DNA of 11,782 nucleotides, from positions 1 to 11,782 of the forward strand of contig CALJGH010000098.1 in assembly GCA_938073925.1 (NCBI GenBank), in the 5' to 3' direction. Below, in pieces: positions 6,280 to 11,782 of this stretch. Source of the stretch: an uncultured Nitrospinaceae bacterium (GTDB lineage: Bacteria > Nitrospinota > Nitrospinia > Nitrospinales > VA-1). Made by a program: the position numbers and the translations under genes. Below the pieces are notes generated by a model. It did not search any database and was not told the DNA's origin. It was given only the letters and a program-made list of their open reading frames with translations. Every line of letters begins with the position of its first letter. Position 1 is the stretch's first letter.

Positions 6280-6711
6280 TTATTCGCTACCCATCATGGC
6301 TTGTATAGTGCATTCGGTTGCCAACTTATCATCAACAAAAGCTTTTCCTTCGAATCGAAAAAGAGATTTACGTTGTTTTATTTTCGTCAACTCCAGACGC
6401 AACTGATCTCCCGGGACCACTGGTTTTCGAAACTTTGCCCCATCGATCCCTGTAAAAAATACGGAACCTTGCCCTTCGAGCTTGAGAATTTTCAATCCCA
6501 AAATGCAAGCCGTCTGCGCCAAAGCCTCAATGATAAGAACCCCTGGCATCACCGGAAACTCCGGAAAGTGTCCTTGAAAAAAAGGTTCATCTGCCGTCAC
6601 ATTTTTTATACCCACAATGCGGGAATCAAAATCACATTCGATGATTCGATCCACAAAAAGAAACGGATACCGATGAGGAATGATTTTTTTAATTTCATTT
6701 ATGTCCATCAT
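6280..6711 (-). CDS. fabZ: 3-hydroxyacyl-ACP dehydratase
   Basis: FabZ removes water from (3R)-hydroxyacyl-ACP in fatty acid elongation and competes with LpxA for the hydroxymyristoyl-type ACP pool, which explains its regular place beside lpxA. Starting at the ATG at 6709-6711, the protein is 143 residues. PHRYPFLFVDR is at 12-22. The hot-dog fold helix carries the catalytic pair H48 (GHFPEFPVMPG) and E62 (IIEALAQ). The frame extends six codons further to a TTG at 6729, and a second ATG at 6706-6708 follows directly; MDINEIKKIIPHRYPF is the typical family start, so either ATG fits and no ribosome site decides. It is separated by 74 bases from lpxA and 95 from the chaperone gene. The lpxD gene often found just upstream is absent. 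Confidence 0.95.
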   Translation of the reverse strand: MMDINEIKKIIPHRYPFLFVDRIIECDFDSRIVGIKNVTADEPFFQGHFPEFPVMPGVLIIEALAQTACILGLKILKLEGQGSVFFTGIDGAKFRKPVVPGDQLRLELTKIKQRKSLFRFEGKAFVDDKLATECTIQAMMGSE

Positions 6712-6806
6712 AAGAAACCCGGCTCTCAAACTGCTTAGTCGATAAAGTAATTTTTATTTGAAATTAAATGCGTTCAATCATAATCGCAGTAAAAATTGGA
6801 TGGAGT

Positions 6807-7343
6807 TTATCTATTACTTCTGTCGTAGGTTTTTGTTGCTAAACTTGTCAGGTCATTACCCTTGTCATGATAGAGAACGACTTTCTGTTCAAGAATCATT
6901 GTATATTTTTTATCTTTACCAATTTTTTGAATGACCTTCATCATTTTGAGAAGAATTTTTTGTGTCATTTCTTTTTCGCTTTTACCAAATTCAGCATTTT
7001 GATCCTGAACATATCTTTCGAAAGCTACTTTTTCTTTGCGAAATTTATCTTCTTTTTTTTTCTTCAATTCAGGATCAAGCACAAAGCTTTGCTTGTTTAA
7101 ATCTGCCAACATTTTTTTAATCCTGGATTCTCTGGATTTTATCTTTTTTTTCTCATTCGCAAAATCTTTCTTAAAATCTTCGAAGCTTTTTTTCCACTCC
7201 TTAGTACTGATGACTGCTTTTTGAATATCCACGAATCCAACCCTATTCTCTGCTGCAAATGGAGTTGTTGTTATGGGCCCGAAAAAGAACAATCCGATTA
7301 AAAATACTGAACAACAAACTACTTTTGAAAAGAATACCTGCAT
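6807..7343 (-). CDS. skp: OmpH/Skp-family periplasmic chaperone
   Basis: Skp-family proteins are periplasmic trimers that hold unfolded outer-membrane proteins between the Sec translocon and the Bam complex. The 178-residue precursor begins with a hydrophobic signal peptide (residues about 8-24) with a likely cleavage after FAA at A31. The mature start, ENRVGFVDIQKAV, is the usual OmpH strand. Residues about 45-145 are very rich in lysine and glutamate and predicted coiled coil, the tentacles of Skp. KKYTMILEQK and the final segment match the family C-terminus. The length fits. The ATG at 7341-7343 follows an AAGGA ribosome site at eight bases. It lies 27 bases after bamA, surely in the same operon. 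Assignment rests on architecture and context, since the family is weakly conserved. Confidence 0.9.
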   Translation of the reverse strand: MQVFFSKVVCCSVFLIGLFFFGPITTTPFAAENRVGFVDIQKAVISTKEWKKSFEDFKKDFANEKKKIKSRESRIKKMLADLNKQSFVLDPELKKKKEDKFRKEKVAFERYVQDQNAEFGKSEKEMTQKILLKMMKVIQKIGKDKKYTMILEQKVVLYHDKGNDLTSLATKTYDRSNR

Positions 7344-7370
7344 AATACAAATCCTTACTTGTGGTTTAAA

Positions 7371-9638
7371 TTAGAATGCACTGCCTGCGGAAAAATGGAA
7401 TTCGCCAGAACTTTCCCCCGTCTTTCGATCAAGTTTGATGCCATAAGAAAAACCAAGAGGGCCAAAGGGGCTGATAAAACGAATCCCAGCACCTACACTA
7501 TTTCTCATTTCACCTAAATCAAAATCTTTCGAAGTTGAACTTATGTCTGGCCCCGATCCATAAACATTACCTCGGTCATAGAACAAAAAACCTCGCAACG
7601 ACTTGGTGAAGGGATATTGCGTCTCCACATTGAGGATCAATGATTTGCTTCCTCCAACGGGGTTGCCATTAGTATCCTTAGGCCCAATGTTTTGAATGGT
7701 AAATCCTCTCAGCGAAGTAGGCCCCCCCATGAAATATCTTTCAAAAGCAGGTAGGGTCTCTCCTCCATAACCTTCTGCAAAATTTACTCTCGCATGTGCG
7801 GCTCCTACCAGTTTTCCTATCAGAGGGTGATAATAGGTGGTTTCATAGCTGGAGCGAGTAAATTTTGCACCCCCTAACCCAGCAATTTGAAATGCTACCA
7901 TATGCCTCCACCCCTTGGAAGGGTTTAAAAAGTTGTCCCTGCTATCATAGACATAAGTGGGTGAAAGTCGACTGGTTGTTCGGGTTTCATTCTTAAAGAT
8001 ATCGGTTACATTTGCAGCGGCAACGCCCGTGACTTCTACGTTCTCGAATCTATACCCTAAGCTTAAAGACTCATATTCTGTGATATTTTTTCCAAGGCGA
8101 AATCCAGACCCCGATGTTTTTGTATCGAAACTCAAATAATTCTGGCGTTGATTGAAAGCATCAACCCCTGCTGATATTTCGGAATCAAACAAGCGGGGTT
8201 CAGTAAGGCTTATATTAAAATTTGTCCTGATCGAAGATAATGACGCGGTAAGGTTTACTCGATGCCCATTTCCAAACAGATTATTCTGAGCAATTGAGGT
8301 TGTGAAAATAAGATTTTCAACCGAACTGAAACCGGCACCGATGGTAAATGATCCTGTTGGTTTTTCTGTCACAGTGGTTAGGATATCTATCAGTTCTGGA
8401 TTATCTCCTCTTTGGGTATCGATCTTCACATCTTCAAAGAAATTCAGATTGTTGATTCTTTGTTTACTCCGTTTTAGCTTGGAGCCATCAAACACTTCCC
8501 CTTCTTTTAATCTGAATTCACGTCGGATCACATTATCTCTGGTTTTTATATTCCCCAGCATGTTGATATTGCCGACATAAACCTTTTTACCCTTGTCAAT
8601 ATCTATAGATAGATCAACAACCCGAGCATTATCATCAATTTTCGTTATTGGATTGACGTCTGCATATGCAAACCCCTTCGTTGAAAACAAATCTCCAACC
8701 GTAATAATGTCCTGACGGAGTTGCGATACGTTATAGATATCACCTTTTTTCGTTAAAAGGCTTTTTAAAATTGTATCACTGGGGATAGTGTCATCCCCTT
8801 TTACCTCCAATGATTTAATACGGAATTGCGGACCTTCTTCTATGGGGATAATGATATGAATTTGACGAGCTTTTTTGTTGATATCAATTCTTGGCTCCAG
8901 AACCTTGATCCTTAAATAACCGTTATCCTGATAGAACCCTTCAATTCTAAACATATCCAGTTTCAGAATATCTTTTTGATAAACCCCCGAATCATCAATA
9001 AAGGAAAACCAGGTTCTTGCTTGCGTTTCCATTACCTCAGCAAGCTTATTATCTTTAAAAGCCTTGTTTCCAGTAAATCGGATCTTTTCAATTTTTACTT
9101 TTTCTCCTTCACGAATTTTTATCACCACATCAACAAGGTTATCAGAATTCTTTTTTGTATCAATGCGCGTTTCGGCAAAGAAGTAGCCTTTCTCTTCATA
9201 AACTTTCAGAATTTCTTTCTTGCTCTCTTTTACAAGATGCTCATTAAAAGTTGCACCTCGCCGCAAACCAATTTTTTCGCGGATATCATTGGTTTCCAGT
9301 TTTGAGTTCCCCAAAATTTCGACATCTCCTATCGAAGGAATTTCTTCAACAAGAAACTGCAGCTCAAGACCTTCAAGGCGATTCTGAGTATCCACCTGGA
9401 TATCCTTAAACTGACCGAGACTGAAGATCTGCTCGATATCTTTGCGGATTTGTAATTTAGAGAGGACTGTGCCCGGCTTCGATTGGATGTAATAAAGGAT
9501 AGTAGATTCATCAATCCTCTTATTACCCACAATTTTTACAGACTCGATAACTTCACCTTCCTGCGCAGACAAAAAAGGAGCCCACAGAAAAATAATTGCT
9601 ACCAAGGCCGCAAAAAATATGTTGAAAAATTTTGGCAT
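7371..9638 (-). CDS. bamA: Outer membrane protein assembly factor BamA
   Basis: BamA is the essential outer-membrane insertase that folds beta-barrel proteins. I place the start at the ATG 9636-9638, giving 755 residues. It opens a clean signal peptide (MPKFF, hydrophobic core to about residue 20, cleavage near LSA/Q at 25). Upstream in frame there are an ATG (9711-9713) and a TTG (9714-9716), but a start there would bury the signal. Five POTRA domains follow from about residue 28 to 400; for example GDVEILGNSKL opens the second and GNINMLGNIKTRDNVIRREF belongs to the fifth. The C-terminal Omp85 barrel carries LRGF (usually VRGF) in the GGPTSLRGF loop and ends in phenylalanine, as expected for a beta-signal. 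The skp-like gene follows after 27 bases; the two products act in the same pathway. Confidence 0.96.
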   Translation of the reverse strand: MPKFFNIFFAALVAIIFLWAPFLSAQEGEVIESVKIVGNKRIDESTILYYIQSKPGTVLSKLQIRKDIEQIFSLGQFKDIQVDTQNRLEGLELQFLVEEIPSIGDVEILGNSKLETNDIREKIGLRRGATFNEHLVKESKKEILKVYEEKGYFFAETRIDTKKNSDNLVDVVIKIREGEKVKIEKIRFTGNKAFKDNKLAEVMETQARTWFSFIDDSGVYQKDILKLDMFRIEGFYQDNGYLRIKVLEPRIDINKKARQIHIIIPIEEGPQFRIKSLEVKGDDTIPSDTILKSLLTKKGDIYNVSQLRQDIITVGDLFSTKGFAYADVNPITKIDDNARVVDLSIDIDKGKKVYVGNINMLGNIKTRDNVIRREFRLKEGEVFDGSKLKRSKQRINNLNFFEDVKIDTQRGDNPELIDILTTVTEKPTGSFTIGAGFSSVENLIFTTSIAQNNLFGNGHRVNLTASLSSIRTNFNISLTEPRLFDSEISAGVDAFNQRQNYLSFDTKTSGSGFRLGKNITEYESLSLGYRFENVEVTGVAAANVTDIFKNETRTTSRLSPTYVYDSRDNFLNPSKGWRHMVAFQIAGLGGAKFTRSSYETTYYHPLIGKLVGAAHARVNFAEGYGGETLPAFERYFMGGPTSLRGFTIQNIGPKDTNGNPVGGSKSLILNVETQYPFTKSLRGFLFYDRGNVYGSGPDISSTSKDFDLGEMRNSVGAGIRFISPFGPLGFSYGIKLDRKTGESSGEFHFSAGSAF

Positions 9639-9769
9639 TTTGCCAGAACTATCTGAAATTTTAAGGGTTATAGAGATAAATTCACATCCCAAGTTTAAGC
9701 CAAAAAAAAGCATCAAGCCCCATCGGAGTAACCCGCTGAAACTTGATACTTTATCTGTTTTTTCATTGG

Positions 9770-9783
9770 CGCTTTTTTAAGCG
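9770..9783. other. Short AT-looped hairpin between clpC and bamA
   Basis: CGCTT and AAGCG form a 5-bp stem around four T (plus strand) or A (minus strand) bases. It sits 13 bases after the clpC stop. On the minus strand the following bases are not a T-run, so it is a poor terminator for clpC. Transcription from clpC may continue into bamA. The remaining roughly 130 bases up to the chosen bamA start show no gene and no promoter that I would defend. Confidence 0.25.
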
Positions 9784-9796
9784 AAAAAATTATTTT

Positions 9797-11782
9797 TCAT
9801 CCAACATTCACGGCATCTGTTTTTTCTACAAACACCAGACTATCATCTTGCAGGCTGACTTCGATCAGACCGCCATCCTTGAAACGGCCTTTGAGCATTT
9901 CATCAGACAAGACATCTTCAAGATGTTTTTGTATCGCACGTTTCAAAGGTCGAGCCCCAAATGTAGCATCAAACCCTTTTTCTGCGATCCAACGCTTGGC
10001 ACCGTCTGTCACATCCAAAGTAAGACCCTGCTGAATAAGCTGTTCGTTCAGGGCTTGCAGTTGAACATCCAAGATGCTGACAATATTCTCCAACTCCAAA
10101 GGCCGGAAAACCACCGTTTCACTCAATCGGTTTAAAAACTCAGGATTAAATGTCTTTTTCAGATCCTGCTTCAATTCCTTCTGCATTTTATCGTAATTCA
10201 ACTCATCATCGTCTTTATGGAACCCGAGGCTCGTACCTTTTTCCAACATCCTTGAACTGATGTTAGATGTCAGAATGATAACGGTATTCTTGAAATCCAC
10301 AACACGACCATAACTGTCTGTTAAACGACCATCGTCCATGATTTGCAATAAGAGATGATAGATATCCTGATTTGCTTTTTCAATTTCATCAAAAAGAACT
10401 ACCGAGTAAGGCTTGCGACGAACTTTTTCTGTCAGTTGACCGCCTTCCTCGTAACCAACATAACCTGGAGGCGCACCGGTCAAACGAGACACATTGAATT
10501 TCTCCATGTACTCCGACATATCCAAGCGAATCAGAGAATCTCTATCTCCAAACATGAATTCTGACAATACTTTGGCCAATTCGGTTTTCCCCACGCCTGT
10601 CGGGCCAAGAAAAAGGAAGCTACCAATAGGTCGCTTCATATCTTTTAATCCAGAACGAGATCGACGAATAGCCTTAGTAAGAACTTTTATAGCCTCGCCC
10701 TGACCTATAACTTTACCAGCCAACTCGTCCTCCATATTCAACAAGCGAATACTTTCTTTTTCTTCAATACGAGAAAGAGGAATTCCTGTCATACTTGAAA
10801 CAACATCGGCAATATCGTCTTCTGTAATCTGCGGCTCACTGGTGTCGCGTTGCTTGTCCCACTCTTCTTTAACGCCTTCCAGTTTTTCAATCAGCGCCTC
10901 TTCTTTGTCGCGCAACTCGACCGCTTTTTCAAATTCCTGGTTTTCGATGCAAACTTTCTTATCGCGAACAACCAAGTCCATCTCCTTTTGAATTTTCTTC
11001 ATATCCGGAGATTGAGTTGTCTCTCGCAAACGCACCCTGGAACCTGCTTCATCGATAACATCAATAGCTTTATCAGGCAAAAAGCGGTCCGTGATATAAC
11101 GCTCTGCAAAACGAACAGCTGTGACAATAGCTTCATCAGAAATTTTGGCTCTATGGTGAAGCTCATAGGGAACCTTAAGTCCTTTGATAATTTCAATAGT
11201 CTCATCCACTGTCGGCGGATTCACAATGATGGGCTGAAAGCGTCTTTCAAGCGCGCCATTTTTTTCAATGTACTTTCGATATTCTTCCAACGTGGTCGCC
11301 CCAATGCACTGAATTTCACCGCGAGAAAGAGCCGGCTTCAACATATTGGATGCATCTACAGATCCTTCTGCAGCGCCTGCACCTACCAGAGTATGCAACT
11401 CATCCACAAAAAGAATGACACTTTCATTTGCCATGATTTCTTTCATAATACCTTTTAGACGAGCTTCAAACTGGCCTCGGTATTTAGTTCCGGCAATCAG
11501 CGAACCCAAATCAAGCGATACCACCCGTTTATCAAAAAGGGTATCAGGCACTTCACGCTCGACAATCAATTGCGCCAAACCTTCAACGATCGCAGTTTTT
11601 CCAACACCCGGCTCACCAATCAGAACGGGGTTGTTCTTCGTGCGACGGCTTAATATCTGAATCACACGTTCAATTTCTTTAGCGCGTCCAACAATGGGGT
11701 CGAGCTTACCATCCAACGCCATCTTGGTTAGGTCACGACTGAATTCATCCAAAGTCGGGGTTTTACCAACTTCACGATTGGC
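9797..11782 (-). CDS. clpC: ClpC-type Hsp100 ATPase, 5' end cut by window edge
   Basis: ClpC is a cytoplasmic hexameric unfoldase that feeds substrates to the ClpP protease. 661 residues are visible, open to the window edge; the N-terminal Clp repeat domain (about 150 residues) is missing. Counting from the first visible codon, AAA-1 has Walker A GEPGVGKT at 56-63, Walker B VILFVDE at 122-128, sensor GATT at 161-164 and the arginine-finger region ERRF at 179-182. The short middle region has a UVR motif (NQEFEKAVELRDKEEAL, about 281-297), which marks ClpC rather than ClpB or ClpA. AAA-2 has Walker A GPTGVGKT at 393-400 and Walker B VVLFDE at 461-466. SLGF near 518-521 fits the ClpP-docking loop, so protease partnership is expected. 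It ends at a TGA 158 bases before the bamA start. No lesions are seen. Confidence 0.96.
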   Translation of the reverse strand, partial: ANREVGKTPTLDEFSRDLTKMALDGKLDPIVGRAKEIERVIQILSRRTKNNPVLIGEPGVGKTAIVEGLAQLIVEREVPDTLFDKRVVSLDLGSLIAGTKYRGQFEARLKGIMKEIMANESVILFVDELHTLVGAGAAEGSVDASNMLKPALSRGEIQCIGATTLEEYRKYIEKNGALERRFQPIIVNPPTVDETIEIIKGLKVPYELHHRAKISDEAIVTAVRFAERYITDRFLPDKAIDVIDEAGSRVRLRETTQSPDMKKIQKEMDLVVRDKKVCIENQEFEKAVELRDKEEALIEKLEGVKEEWDKQRDTSEPQITEDDIADVVSSMTGIPLSRIEEKESIRLLNMEDELAGKVIGQGEAIKVLTKAIRRSRSGLKDMKRPIGSFLFLGPTGVGKTELAKVLSEFMFGDRDSLIRLDMSEYMEKFNVSRLTGAPPGYVGYEEGGQLTEKVRRKPYSVVLFDEIEKANQDIYHLLLQIMDDGRLTDSYGRVVDFKNTVIILTSNISSRMLEKGTSLGFHKDDDELNYDKMQKELKQDLKKTFNPEFLNRLSETVVFRPLELENIVSILDVQLQALNEQLIQQGLTLDVTDGAKRWIAEKGFDATFGARPLKRAIQKHLEDVLSDEMLKGRFKDGGLIEVSLQDDSLVFVEKTDAVNVG

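Noticed and set aside
6260..6285. A short hairpin followed by Ts at the fabZ stop, considered as a terminator.
   Set aside because: The stem is five AT-rich pairs and partly overlaps the fabZ end. It is too weak, and lpxA immediately follows without an obvious promoter.
9655..9690. A sigma-E-like pattern (AAACTT, 16 bases, TCTATAA, minus strand) just upstream of the chosen bamA start.
   Set aside because: bamA is sigma-E controlled in enterobacteria, but the sigma-E consensus of this organism is unknown and the match is partial. Chance is likely in AT-rich DNA.
9639..9716. An N-terminal extension of BamA from the ATG or TTG near 9713.
   Set aside because: It would put about 25 residues before a normal signal peptide. 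The internal ATG gives a standard BamA precursor.
10850..11458. A 202-codon open frame on the plus strand, and other plus-strand frames such as 6301-6738 and 583-933.
   Set aside because: They lie wholly opposite clpC, fabZ and glnA, whose family signatures are clear. The plus-strand proteins show no recognisable domain and look like antisense shadows.
1..11782. Searched by eye for CRISPR arrays, tRNAs, insertion sequences, phage genes and a novel defence or biosynthetic system.
   Set aside because: None seen. All genes belong to conserved core families on one strand, so I do not claim an undescribed system beyond the points listed as findings.

Overview
The window is a chromosomal stretch of a Gram-negative (lipopolysaccharide-bearing) bacterium with fairly AT-rich DNA. 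Every gene I can support is on the minus strand, so transcription runs from high to low coordinates. In that order the genes are: clpC (5' end cut by the window edge), bamA, an ompH/skp-type periplasmic chaperone, fabZ, lpxA, a Gfo/Idh/MocA oxidoreductase resembling GnnA, lpxI, lpxB, a DUF374 acyltransferase, glnB, and glnA (3' end cut by the other edge). There is no sign of mobile DNA, CRISPR, tRNA or rRNA. LpxI rather than LpxH, a Gfo/Idh gene beside lpxA, and a DUF374 acyltransferase after lpxB are typical of deltaproteobacterial, Nitrospinota-like or related lineages rather than of Escherichia. I cannot place the organism more closely from sequence alone.

Region 1 (about 11782-9797) encodes ClpC, an Hsp100 unfoldase with two AAA+ modules, a UVR motif and a ClpP-docking loop. 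Region 2 (about 9638-1697) is an outer-membrane biogenesis cluster. BamA folds outer-membrane proteins and the Skp-like protein carries them across the periplasm. FabZ works on 3-hydroxyacyl-ACP, the same pool that LpxA uses. LpxA, LpxI and LpxB catalyse the first, fourth and fifth steps of lipid A synthesis. The DUF374 protein is a candidate late acyltransferase. lpxC and lpxD are missing from the window, and lpxD is absent from its common position between skp and fabZ. The Gfo/Idh enzyme shares one base with lpxA. It may make a 3-keto sugar nucleotide for a 3-amino lipid A, but the expected aminotransferase partner GnnB is not here.

Region 3 (1696-1) is a nitrogen-control unit: glnB (PII signal protein) followed by glnA (type I glutamine synthetase). 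A 307-base intergenic region upstream of glnB holds a good sigma-70-like promoter and a near-consensus sigma-54 promoter in tandem, with a 10-bp perfect palindrome between them. A hairpin followed by a T-rich tract lies between glnB and glnA and may tune readthrough. The genes are all of known families. The points worth a second look are the regulatory layout of glnB-glnA and the unusual composition of the lipid A cluster.
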